In this document: piece by piece, positions 16,772 through 25,891 of the stretch | Layout: the number at the start of each line of letters is the position of its first letter | Numbering within the stretch: position 1 is the stretch's first letter | Assembly: GCA_020720115.1 (NCBI GenBank) | Contig: DYPD01000007.1 | Coordinates: forward strand, 1-56,504 | Length of the DNA: 56,504 nt | Source: Thiomargarita sp. | GTDB taxonomy: Bacteria; Pseudomonadota; Gammaproteobacteria; Beggiatoales; Beggiatoaceae | Direction: 5' to 3' | Position numbers and translations under genes: made by a program | Notes under the pieces: generated by a model | The model's input: only the letters and a program-made list of their open reading frames with translations | Database searches by the model: none | Told to the model about the DNA's origin: nothing

Positions 16772-19033
16772 ATGGCAGCAGATAAAAAAATCGGCGCATA
16801 CATTTGTAAAGGTTGTGGTCTGGGCGAGCGTCTTGATTGCAATCAACTGGAAAAAATCGCCAAAACCGAAGGCAAAGTCGCCCTCGCTAAACAGCACGAT
16901 TTCCTGTGCAGTCAAGCCGGCGTGGAAATGATTAAAGCCGACATCAGCGAGGGCGTCACCCATGTAATGATTGGCGCTTGTTCACGTCGTGCTAAAACCG
17001 AAGCCTTTAATTTTACCGGGGTTGCCATTGCCCGCGCTAACTTGCGCGAAGGCGTGATTTGGGTGCGCCCAGACACAGACGATGCCCGCGAAACCACGCA
17101 GGAAATGGCAAACGACTACATCCGCATGAGCTGCGCAGAAATCAAGTTCATGACACAGCCAGAAACCAGTGGCGAACAGGGCTTAATCAAACACATTTTG
17201 GTCGTCGGCGGCGGTATCACCGGCATGACCAGCGCCTTGGAAGCGGCTAAAGCCGGTTACAACGTCTCTATTGTAGAAAAACAAGCACAACTGGGCGGCG
17301 CTGCCGGTCAACTCTTCAAACGCATTCCCGTGCGTGCGCCTTACCAGCACCCGGCTGATACCGGCATCGCAGAACTGGCAACCGCAATTGCAGCCAGCGA
17401 TAAAATCAAAGTCTACTTAAACGCCACAGTCACCCGCACCAGCGGCGCACCTGGGCGCTTTAGCGCAGACATTAGCCAAGAAAGCGGTTCAACTGTCACT
17501 GAACAATTCGGCGCTATTATTCAAGCCTCTGGTTTCAAACCCTACGACATGAATCAATTGACCGAGTTCAATCCAGACAATGCCGATGTGGTTGATCAAT
17601 TAGGTTTAGAAGCACTGGCAAAAGCGGCGAATGGCGCAGCCATCAAACGTCCTTCCGATGGCAAAGCAGTACAAAATGTCTTGTTTATTCAATGCGCTGG
17701 TCAACGTAGCCAGAAACCTGGGCATTTGTCTTATTGCTCTGGTCACTGCTGCTCAACCAGCATTAAACAAGCTATGTATTTCAAACAATACAATCCTGAT
17801 ATTCAAACCACTGTGTTATTCACTGATTTGCGCACCCCTGGCGCCGGCGGTGAAAACTTCTATCGCAGCGGTCAAGATCAATGCGTGACTTTCCTTAAAG
17901 GGATAGCAGAAAGCGTTACCCCAGGAAAAACCGGACCTAAAGTCAAATTTGACAACCTGTTGCTGAATGAAACAGTAGAACAAGAATTTGATTTAGTGGT
18001 ACTGGCAACCGGCATGGTGCCCAATTCTGGTCCCAATCCGTATTTGGAACAAGAATTAGCGTTAGCCAAAGAAAAGAAAGAAACAGAAAAAGTGGTGGTT
18101 CTGGAACAAGAACTGGTATTTGAAAAATCCAAGGCTTCCATTTTGAACTTGGATTATCGCCAGGGCACAGACATGCCGCAATTGGTGCATGGTTTTACCG
18201 ATTCGCATTTCATTTGCTTCCCTTACGAAACCCGCCGTACAGGTATTTACACTGCTGGTCCCGTGCGCCGTCCGATGGACATTGGACAAGCCATGGACGA
18301 CGCTACAGGCGCGGCGCTGAAAGCCATCCAAGCAATAGAAAATTCCGCTTTAGGGCGTGCCGCACATCCACGTTCTGGGGATTTAAGCTATCCTAAATTC
18401 CGCAAAGAAGGCTGCACCCAGTGCAAACGTTGCACCGTAGAATGTCCGTTTGGCGCCATTAACGAAGACGAACAACGCTATCCGCAATTCAACGAAGCCC
18501 GTTGCCGCCGTTGCGGCACCTGCATGGGCGCCTGCCCAGTGCGCGTGATTTCATTTGACAACTACTCAGTAGATAGCGTCGGGCAAGCCATTAAAGCCGT
18601 TGATATTCCTGATGAATTTTCAGAAAAACCGCGTATCCTAGTGCTGGCATGTGAAAATGACGCCTATCCCGCATTAGACATGGCAGCCATGAATCGCAGC
18701 GAATATTCGGCTTTTGTGCGTGTTATTCCGGTACGTTGCCTAGGTTCAGTCAACACCATTTGGCTGACCGACGCGCTCAATAGCGGCTATGACGGCGCGG
18801 TGCTGCTGGGCTGTCAAAAAGGGGATAACTATCAATGTCACTTCGTCAAAGGCTCCGAAATGGCGCATTACCGCATGAGCAAAATCGGCGACACTCTAAC
18901 CCAATTAAACCTGGAAACCGAGCGTGTAGAAACCCATGAAGTAGCGATCACAGACATCCAGCGGATTCCTGAAATCATCAACAACATGGCAAAGACGATT
19001 GAAAAAATCGGCATGAGTCCGTTTAAGTTCTAA
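16772..19033 (+). CDS. qmoB: QmoB (HdrA/MvhD-like fusion subunit)
   Basis: A 753-residue cytoplasmic subunit with several modules. The N-terminal ~140 residues resemble the HdrA N-terminus (GAYICKGCGLGERLDC, MIGACSRRAKTE). An FAD domain starts with ILVVGGGITGMTSALEAAK (~147). Two [4Fe-4S] ferredoxin motifs, CTQCKRCTVECP and CRRCGTCMGACP, lie at ~550-590. A C-terminal MvhD-like domain (ILVLACENDAYPA, LGCQKGDNYQCHF) accepts electrons. It pairs with QmoA. An unusual charged insert near residues 424-455 contains LEQEL twice, 19 codons apart. The gene starts 3 bases after qmoA and is followed by a hairpin at 19040-19074, which may give qmoAB and hdrC different transcript levels. Confidence 0.9.
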   Translation: MAADKKIGAYICKGCGLGERLDCNQLEKIAKTEGKVALAKQHDFLCSQAGVEMIKADISEGVTHVMIGACSRRAKTEAFNFTGVAIARANLREGVIWVRPDTDDARETTQEMANDYIRMSCAEIKFMTQPETSGEQGLIKHILVVGGGITGMTSALEAAKAGYNVSIVEKQAQLGGAAGQLFKRIPVRAPYQHPADTGIAELATAIAASDKIKVYLNATVTRTSGAPGRFSADISQESGSTVTEQFGAIIQASGFKPYDMNQLTEFNPDNADVVDQLGLEALAKAANGAAIKRPSDGKAVQNVLFIQCAGQRSQKPGHLSYCSGHCCSTSIKQAMYFKQYNPDIQTTVLFTDLRTPGAGGENFYRSGQDQCVTFLKGIAESVTPGKTGPKVKFDNLLLNETVEQEFDLVVLATGMVPNSGPNPYLEQELALAKEKKETEKVVVLEQELVFEKSKASILNLDYRQGTDMPQLVHGFTDSHFICFPYETRRTGIYTAGPVRRPMDIGQAMDDATGAALKAIQAIENSALGRAAHPRSGDLSYPKFRKEGCTQCKRCTVECPFGAINEDEQRYPQFNEARCRRCGTCMGACPVRVISFDNYSVDSVGQAIKAVDIPDEFSEKPRILVLACENDAYPALDMAAMNRSEYSAFVRVIPVRCLGSVNTIWLTDALNSGYDGAVLLGCQKGDNYQCHFVKGSEMAHYRMSKIGDTLTQLNLETERVETHEVAITDIQRIPEIINNMAKTIEKIGMSPFKF

Positions 19034-19039
19034 TTGTGT

Positions 19040-19074
19040 AGCGGCTTCCAGGTTTTCAAACCCTGGAAGCTGCT
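19040..19074 (+). terminator. Hairpin between qmoB and hdrC
   Basis: AGCGGCTTCCAGG (19040-19052) and CCTGGAAGCTGCT (19062-19074) pair at 12 of 13 positions around a 9-base loop, 6 bases after the qmoB stop. No T-run follows, so it is more likely an mRNA-stabilising or partially terminating intercistronic hairpin than a full terminator. The same spacer carries the TAAGGAG ribosome binding site of hdrC. Confidence 0.55.
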
Positions 19075-19182
19075 AACAAAAGACCTAAAAAACCAAGCGT
19101 TTTTATTTCAGACTCAACTCAATATGCTATGCAAAGGTTTTCACTTGCAACCTAACAGGTCGCAGGATTAAGGAGATTTAAG

Positions 19183-20316
<1,134 letters not shown>

Positions 20317-20353
20317 ACTAAAGTGCTTATGCACTTTATATGGAGAAACGCAA

Positions 20354-21253
20354 ATGGCTAAGAAAGAATACTCTTTTTACCCCGGATGCTCCTCACAAAA
20401 AGGTGCATCTTCTTCAAATTATTTGGTGTCCGTTGAAAGTATGTGTAAAGAACTGGACATTCAACTTAACCACATTCCCGATTGGAACTGCTGTTCTGCT
20501 TCAATTGGTTACAATGGTGGCGGTGAATTACCGCGCTTAGCTTTATCAGCGCGTAATCTGGCTTTATCTGAACAAGCCCATCCCACTCAAGATGTAGTTG
20601 CAACGTGCGCGGCTTGCTGGTTAGCCACGAAAGAAACCAAAGAACGTCTGGAACATGATCCAGAACTTTTTGCCGAAACCAATATCGCTTTGAAAGAAGC
20701 AGGTTTGCAATTGAAAAACGATAAGAACGTTCGCCACATGGTAGAAGTTCTCATTGAAGATTTGGGTTATGAAGAAATTGGCAAACATGTCAAAAGACCG
20801 CTAGAAGGATTAAAGATCGCCGGCTATGTCGGTTGTCAAACCAATCGTCCGTTTGGCATTGCCGGAGAATCCTTTGAAAATCCGATGTATTTAGACAAGC
20901 TGACTGAAACTCTAGGTGCAGAATCTATTCCCACTTATGAAAAGAAAGTGCAATGCTGTGGCGGTGCTTTAGCTTTCACTGAGCCAGATAAATCTCAAGC
21001 AATGATTAAAGACATCATTGGCGCGGCTTATGACAATGGTGCAGATATGATTGTCACCCCTTGCCCAGTTTGCCAGATGAATGTTGAAGTTTATCAGGAT
21101 CAAATCAACGCAACACATGGCACTAAATTCAATATGCCAGTGGTGTATTATTCAACGCTGATGAGTGTTGCTTTTGGCAAAAATGCTAAAGAATCTGCAC
21201 TGAATGGACAGATCATTAAAGTCAAGAAATTAGAAGATATTGCTGCAAAATAG
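20354..21253 (+). CDS. hdrB: HdrB-like subunit (two CCG domains) of the Qmo system
   Basis: A 299-residue protein of the heterodisulfide reductase B family. The start at 20354 follows TGGAGAAACGCAA, a good ribosome binding site, and gives MAKKEYSFYPGCSSQKGAS. Two cysteine-rich CCG blocks are present: YPGC ... DWNCCSASI ... CAACW in the first half, and YVGCQTN ... VQCCGGALAFTE ... TPCPVCQ in the second. These bind the non-cubane iron-sulfur clusters of HdrB. With HdrC it probably replaces QmoC as the quinone-side or partner-side module of the complex. It is separated from hdrC by a BrnT/BrnA pair. A strong terminator follows at 21277-21314. Confidence 0.92.
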   Translation: MAKKEYSFYPGCSSQKGASSSNYLVSVESMCKELDIQLNHIPDWNCCSASIGYNGGGELPRLALSARNLALSEQAHPTQDVVATCAACWLATKETKERLEHDPELFAETNIALKEAGLQLKNDKNVRHMVEVLIEDLGYEEIGKHVKRPLEGLKIAGYVGCQTNRPFGIAGESFENPMYLDKLTETLGAESIPTYEKKVQCCGGALAFTEPDKSQAMIKDIIGAAYDNGADMIVTPCPVCQMNVEVYQDQINATHGTKFNMPVVYYSTLMSVAFGKNAKESALNGQIIKVKKLEDIAAK

Positions 21254-21276
21254 CTGCATTTCTTAGTTTTAATGAG

Positions 21277-21314
21277 GATCAAAAATGGCGCATTTTTATG
21301 CGCCATTTTTGATC
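21277..21314 (+). terminator. Intrinsic terminator after hdrB
   Basis: A perfect 16-bp stem (GATCAAAAATGGCGCA at 21277-21292 and its complement at 21299-21314) with a 6-base loop lies 24 bases after the hdrB stop codon. The T run is inside the right arm (CCATTTTTGATC). It marks the end of the qmo-hdr operon. Confidence 0.88.
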
Positions 21315-21349
21315 AATGCTTGTTTGAAATACCCACCTCATTGTCAATA

Positions 21350-21380
21350 GGAATAGCACTGCTTTGAGCAGTGCTATTCC
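21350..21380 (-). terminator. Hairpin at the 3' end of the minus-strand membrane gene
   Basis: A 14-bp perfect stem (GGAATAGCACTGCT / AGCAGTGCTATTCC) with a 3-base loop directly abuts the stop codon of the gene at 21381-22040. No T-run follows on the minus strand, so termination there may be inefficient. With the hdrB terminator it insulates the two convergent units. Confidence 0.65.
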
Positions 21381-22040
21381 TTAGGCTAACATGGATTTTC
21401 GCCAATAGCGCAAAACCCATTGGCACAGACGCAGCAACAGCGGTTTGTAGCTAAATCCCAAGGTCAATGCCAGAAGAAAAAGACTGCTACCATCCCGCCA
21501 GGCGGGTGGGCTGCTGGCTAACAGGCTTGCCACTACGCCTAAACCTATTCCTACCAATGCCGCTTCCAATAATAAAAGTAGCCGGAAAGAATCTGGTAAT
21601 GGTTTGTGCGCTGCTGTTACTGGCTGTTGTATAAAAGAAAAACAAGCGCCGAGTAGGCTATACAGCACAGGTAAGCAACAGTAATGTAGAAAATCAAAAC
21701 AGTAAGAGCAATGCAGCCAAGTAGGTAAAAGAAACTGCTGTATGCTCTGCATGGCTTCGCCATGACGTTGGTGATTTAATGCTAACCTTTTCAAGTTCAT
21801 CAAATGCGCATCTGTGGTAAAAGCCTGCTGTATTTGTAGCGGTGTTTTGATAACTTTCTGTGCAAGGTATTTTTCAATGCTTTGCTCGAAAGCAATTGTT
21901 TCCTGCTGAAAATGCCATTCAATCTGCAACCAATATACGCCAAAGCACCAGGCTGCTTGTAGCAATAAAACACTGATGCTTAACCACAAAACCAGAAAGC
22001 GGAATTGTAACTGGCTAATAGTTGCAGGAAACCTGAGCAT
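21381..22040 (-). CDS. Membrane protein of unknown function, related to the protein encoded upstream
   Basis: A 219-residue protein starting at ATG 22040, four bases after the stop of the upstream gene. Four membrane helices are visible: residues ~14-38 (FLVLWLSISVLLLQAAWCF), ~118-138 (CLPVLYSLLGACFSF), ~150-170 (LLLLEAALVGIGLGVVASLL) and ~180-205. A soluble helical segment of about 70 residues (~45-115), rich in Gln, lies between helices 1 and 2. The helix 2-4 part matches the C-terminal membrane domain of the larger neighbour (LPLLYGLLGAC versus LPVLYSLLGAC). I recognise no named family. It probably forms a complex with its neighbour. Confidence 0.7.
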   Translation of the reverse strand: MLRFPATISQLQFRFLVLWLSISVLLLQAAWCFGVYWLQIEWHFQQETIAFEQSIEKYLAQKVIKTPLQIQQAFTTDAHLMNLKRLALNHQRHGEAMQSIQQFLLPTWLHCSYCFDFLHYCCLPVLYSLLGACFSFIQQPVTAAHKPLPDSFRLLLLLEAALVGIGLGVVASLLASSPPAWRDGSSLFLLALTLGFSYKPLLLRLCQWVLRYWRKSMLA

Positions 22041-22044
22041 TGAT

Positions 22045-23736
22045 TTAACGCTCGCCTTCCTTTTGTGGCGGTGTAGCCTTGCTTGAGGAACCAGATTCTG
22101 CAACCAGTGGTGGCGGCGGGGGTTCTGCTGGCGCGGCTTGCATAACTGGAGTGAGCGGCATTTCTTTAGATATTCTCTCCAAATTATTAACATTAGTAGG
22201 CAGATAGCCTAAAGACGTTGCATTGCTTTGTGCGGGTAAACGTCCGTCTCGCTTGATTTGCTCTTCTTCTACGGTTTGTAGTGAGTTCAATGCTGTGTTA
22301 ATGATTTTATCCATAATGGCAAACAATAATTCGACGTTATAGCCCGTTAAAAATGCTAATGCCATAGGTGATAAAGAAGCAAACCCGCTGGTATCCTCAG
22401 CTTTAATAAACCAACTCATAGCCATTCCTCCTAAAGCACCTAATGCTAGGCGTAAGCCATAGCGAATCTCGGCAACTCGTGAATAGGTCAGTTGCTTAAC
22501 TTCCACTGAGAGCTGCCGCAACACATAAGTACAAGCACCTAATAAGCCATACAACAAGGGCAGAAAGTAAATCTGCAAAGCTTCCAAAACAAAATGTGCA
22601 GAGGTAAAGTGTAAGAAAAAAAGGTTATAGGCTTTATCTTTTTCATGGCTAATTTGAGCTTGAATAATTTCATTAGACATTTCTTTAATATTCTGTTGAA
22701 GTGCCAAGCTATCTACATTAGAAACTACTGAAGTCTGGTCCTGTGTTGCTGCATTTTGCTTCTGTGTCGGCAGTATTTCTTCAGTCGTTGTACTGCTAAG
22801 ATGGGCCTCAGCGCCAGTATCCTGTGCAGATGCAGATGAAGATGCGCTTCGTTCTTCTATTAAAGATAATCTAGTAGAAGGGGAAGCTGTACTGTCAGCA
22901 GCTAATTCATCCTGCAAGATGGATAATTGAATATTTAATTGTTTTTGTTCTAACAGAAATTCAATTTCAGTATATTCTGTTACTGCGCGTTTAAATCCTT
23001 CTTGATATAAGATAGATAACCAGATGCTATTCCAGCTTTTTAATAACTTATAGTTGGCATCTAGTTTTTGTTCATGAAAATGTAATTGCTCAATCAAACC
23101 TTTAAATTCCACATCATAGGATTCTAGCGTGGCAAGTTTTTCATATTTTAAGCCCCTGGCATTAAGCAAATCAGTTATTTTGGTCTGTGCTGCACCGACT
23201 TCTTTATAGAGGCTATTCAAATCAAATACCATGCGTGTACCGGTCACCCAGTAAATTTGTACCATCAATAAAACAGCTAAAGAAAAAAAAGCAAATTTTT
23301 TATACCGTTGTACTGCTTCATGGGCTTGACTCATAGGAGCTTTATGTTTGCCAAAACCTAGGAAATAAAATACGCGCCGCCAGCCCTGCTGCCATTTTTT
23401 TTGCTTGGCTTGGCGTTCGCTTTTCTCTTCTGTGGTTTCAATCGCTGGTAAGCTGGCAATGAGGGTTTCTGGCGTGACCGGATGAACCAGTTCTACTAAT
23501 TCATTTAATGCCACCCAAAAGCAGGCTTCATCTTCTATGCTCCAGTTATTAGTACGTTGTAATCGTCGAGAGCGTAGCAAGATTTGCAAATTTTGTTCTC
23601 CAGGAACAATGCCCTGATGTGCTGCGTAATTCAACAGAATTTCTGATTCTTCAACGGCTTGTGTTAGAGTAAGACTACCGCTGTGCCCGCTTGTATGAAC
23701 TGCTGTGGCATCAGTCTGATCAATTGCTTGTGACAT
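22045..23736 (-). CDS. Large coiled-coil membrane protein of unknown function
   Basis: A 563-residue protein. Residues 1-145 are soluble, with SLTLTQAVEESEILLNYAAH and RQAKQKKWQQGWRR. One membrane helix lies at ~147-167 (FAFFSLAVLLMVQIYWVTG). About 220 residues of predicted coiled coil follow, with a low-complexity Ser/Ala/Thr stretch (SASSSASAQDTGAEAHLSST). A C-terminal three-helix membrane domain contains YFLPLLYGLLGACTYVLRQL, LRLALGALGGMAMSWFI and MALAFLTGYNVELLF. The tail is Pro-rich (AEPPPPPLVAES). The coiled coil would sit between membrane helices, probably in the periplasm. It is the first gene of a two-gene unit with a smaller homolog and is divergent from a YfiR-family gene 266 bases away. 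Confidence 0.7.
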   Translation of the reverse strand: MSQAIDQTDATAVHTSGHSGSLTLTQAVEESEILLNYAAHQGIVPGEQNLQILLRSRRLQRTNNWSIEDEACFWVALNELVELVHPVTPETLIASLPAIETTEEKSERQAKQKKWQQGWRRVFYFLGFGKHKAPMSQAHEAVQRYKKFAFFSLAVLLMVQIYWVTGTRMVFDLNSLYKEVGAAQTKITDLLNARGLKYEKLATLESYDVEFKGLIEQLHFHEQKLDANYKLLKSWNSIWLSILYQEGFKRAVTEYTEIEFLLEQKQLNIQLSILQDELAADSTASPSTRLSLIEERSASSSASAQDTGAEAHLSSTTTEEILPTQKQNAATQDQTSVVSNVDSLALQQNIKEMSNEIIQAQISHEKDKAYNLFFLHFTSAHFVLEALQIYFLPLLYGLLGACTYVLRQLSVEVKQLTYSRVAEIRYGLRLALGALGGMAMSWFIKAEDTSGFASLSPMALAFLTGYNVELLFAIMDKIINTALNSLQTVEEEQIKRDGRLPAQSNATSLGYLPTNVNNLERISKEMPLTPVMQAAPAEPPPPPLVAESGSSSKATPPQKEGER

Positions 23737-24002
23737 GGAATCCTACCTGTCAAGATGATTTAGGTTAAGGTAAAAAGGGGACTTGGTTTTTTGAAAAGCT
23801 GACGCTAATGTGTAAATAGAGGTTAATTGTCAACTTGGTAAAACTTTCTTATACACTGTTGGCTCTTAATAGCAAACGATTCATAATTCTTTAAGTGGGC
23901 AAAGAGAATTTTGGCAAAACAATCTTTCATATATTTGCCGTTTGCCCTTGTTATCTTGCTACCCTTTAGGATTTCTGCACATAGCACCAAACCGGAGTCC
24001 CT

Positions 24003-24545
24003 ATGCAATTTTTTAAACGCCTAAGTGTTGCTGCCAGCTTGATATTGACGCTAAGCCAAAATGCGGGGGCGATTGATGCGGCTAAAGAATACGATATTAA
24101 AGCTGCTTATCTGATGAATATAGGGAGTTTTGTGTATTGGCCTGAGGGTGTTTTTACGGCGCCAAGCAGTCCTTTTAATATCTGTACGTTGGGAAAAGAC
24201 CCCTTTGCTGGCGCACTGGAGTTTTTGCTGAAAGAATACGCCAGCATCCAAAATCATCCGCTGGCGGTTTACCGTTTTGCTCAGGTGGCTGAGGTGGATG
24301 TGTGCCATGTGCTGTTTATCAGTGATTCGGAAATTTTGCACTTGTCTGATATTGTTAATAGTTTGAAAAATAAGCCTATTTTGTTAGTCAGTGACCTAGA
24401 ACATTTTGTGCTGAAAGGGGGCATGGTGGAGTTTTACCAGCACGATAGTCGAATCCGTTTGCGGCTTGATCCGCAAGCCTTTACCAATGCTGGACTTAAA
24501 GCCAGTGCGCATCTTATGCGCGTAGGCACAGTTGTGAGTAAATGA
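24003..24545 (+). CDS. YfiR-family periplasmic protein (DUF4154)
   Basis: A 180-residue protein with a signal peptide (about residues 1-23, ending NAGA) and the YfiR/DUF4154 fold: EYDIKAAYLMNIGSFVYWPEG, FNICTLGKDPF, the CHVLFISDSE strand with a conserved Cys, ILLVSDLEHFVLKGGMVEF, and LRLDPQAFTNAGLKASAHLM. YfiR proteins sit in the periplasm and hold a membrane sensor inactive, in the known Pseudomonas case the diguanylate cyclase YfiN. No YfiN-type protein is adjacent; the divergent membrane genes at 21381-23736 are the nearest candidates for a partner. It differs from the second YfiR-like protein at 35618-36190. Confidence 0.88.
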   Translation: MQFFKRLSVAASLILTLSQNAGAIDAAKEYDIKAAYLMNIGSFVYWPEGVFTAPSSPFNICTLGKDPFAGALEFLLKEYASIQNHPLAVYRFAQVAEVDVCHVLFISDSEILHLSDIVNSLKNKPILLVSDLEHFVLKGGMVEFYQHDSRIRLRLDPQAFTNAGLKASAHLMRVGTVVSK

Positions 24546-24647
24546 TTGGGTAGTGGGTTGCCTTCGCCGTTTGATCTCAGTCTTACGATTAGCTCTCCCA
24601 GCCATAACGTCTCTCTTTTTTCATTTCACCTTTGCAGTGCTGCTTTT

Positions 24648-25787
24648 ATGTCTAACCCGCGTTTGCTTGTTGTGTCTCTGGCGTCTGTCAACACTTTGGA
24701 TATTTGGTTAATTTTCAGTGCCTTAACGCTGTTGTTGTTGGGGCTTTTGATGGTGGCGTCTAGCTCGGTGAATTTGGGTGAGGAGCACCACGCGCTGCCG
24801 CTGTATTATTTTTGGCGACAAGCGGGTTATGCGGCGCTGGGTATTTTGTTGGCTGCGGGGGCTTGGCATTTGAGTATTGCGACTTGGCAAAGATTGAGTG
24901 CTTTGCTGTTGTTGTTTGGCATTGTGTTGCTGATGCTGGCGCTGGTGCCGGGTGTGGGGCATGTGGTGAATGGGAGTATGCGGTGGATTAATCTGGGGGG
25001 GATACGCTTACAACCTTCTGAACTGATGAAGCTTTTTATGCTGTTGTATCTGGCGGGCTATTTGATTCGGCGGGGTGAAGAGGTGCGCCGTGCGCTCAGT
25101 GGTTTTGCTAAGCCTATGCTGGTGTTGTTGGTGATCACGGGGTTGTTGTTGCTGGAACCGGATTATGGCAGTGCGGTTGTGCTGTTTGCGACTGTGCTGG
25201 GTATGTTGTTTATTGCGGGTGTGCCTTTGCGCCAGTTTTTTGGCTGGGCGCTGTTGGTTGGTGCTGCGTTGCTGGGGCTGGTGTTGGTTGCGCCTTATCG
25301 TATTCAACGGCTGACGACTTTTATGGACCCTTGGGCGGACCCTTTTAACACGGGTTTTCAATTGACGCAGGCGCTTATCGCTATTGGGCGCGGCGAGTGG
25401 CTGGGGGTTGGGTTGGGTGCGAGTTTGCAAAAACTGACTTATCTCCCTGAAGCCCATACGGATTTTTTGTTTGCCATCTTGACTGAGGAATTGGGCTTAG
25501 TCGGGGCATTGCTGGTCATAGGGCTGTTTGCGCTGTTGGTGTGGCGCATTTTTCGCCTGGCTCGCCGCGCTTTGTTGGCACAGCAGCTTTATGCGGCGTA
25601 TTTGGCTTATGGCATTGGTTTTAATTTCGCGTTGCAGGCGGGGATTAATTTAGGCGTGAATCTGGGGCTTTTGCCGACTAAGGGCTTGACCTTGCCGCTG
25701 ATGAGTTATGGGGGGTCTAGTTTGCTGGTGAGTTGTTTGATGTTGGGTTTGTTGTTGCGCATTGACTATGAAGTCAAGCGGAGTTAA
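24648..25787 (+). CDS. ftsW: Lipid II polymerase FtsW (SEDS family)
   Basis: A 379-residue ten-helix membrane protein of the SEDS family, a peptidoglycan glycosyltransferase working with PBP3 at the division septum. I start at MSNPRLL (24648); an upstream in-frame TTG would add 34 hydrophilic residues. It matches FtsW rather than RodA: VNGSMRWINLGGIRLQPSEL, DPWADPFNTGFQLTQALIAIGRGEW, LPEAHTDFLFAILTEELG and LMSYGGSSLLVSC. The ribosome binding site is not obvious. It is not surrounded by mur/ddl/ftsQAZ genes, so either this genome has a split division cluster or this is a second SEDS copy. It converges with a secretion-ATPase gene through an 83-bp tandem duplication. Confidence 0.88.
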   Translation: MSNPRLLVVSLASVNTLDIWLIFSALTLLLLGLLMVASSSVNLGEEHHALPLYYFWRQAGYAALGILLAAGAWHLSIATWQRLSALLLLFGIVLLMLALVPGVGHVVNGSMRWINLGGIRLQPSELMKLFMLLYLAGYLIRRGEEVRRALSGFAKPMLVLLVITGLLLLEPDYGSAVVLFATVLGMLFIAGVPLRQFFGWALLVGAALLGLVLVAPYRIQRLTTFMDPWADPFNTGFQLTQALIAIGRGEWLGVGLGASLQKLTYLPEAHTDFLFAILTEELGLVGALLVIGLFALLVWRIFRLARRALLAQQLYAAYLAYGIGFNFALQAGINLGVNLGLLPTKGLTLPLMSYGGSSLLVSCLMLGLLLRIDYEVKRS

Positions 25788-25891
25788 GCCGTTTGCGTGC
25801 CGGCGACTTGGTGAGTTGTTTGATGTTGGGTTTGTTGTTGCGCGTTGCCTATGAAGTCAAGTGGAATTAAGCCGTTTGAGTGCCGGCAACG
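25726..25891. repeat. 83-bp imperfect tandem duplication at the ftsW/ATPase convergence
   Basis: 25726-25808 and 25809-25891 are direct tandem copies with about seven differences in 83 bases. Copy 1 contains the last ~20 codons of ftsW. Copy 2 carries the last seven codons and stop (VAGTQTA) of the minus-strand ATPase gene. Each copy encodes both gene ends, so the duplication covered the original junction and left a spare end for each gene. Confidence 0.9.

Noticed and set aside
24723-25457. Long minus-strand frames inside ftsW
   Set aside because: Gln/Arg/His-rich translations (runs of Q and R) are typical shadows of a Leu/Val-rich membrane gene on the other strand.
24648-25787. RodA (elongation SEDS protein) instead of FtsW
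   Set aside because: Motifs such as VNGSMRWINLGG, DPFNTGFQLTQALIAIGRGEW and LPEAHTDFLFAI match FtsW rather than RodA.
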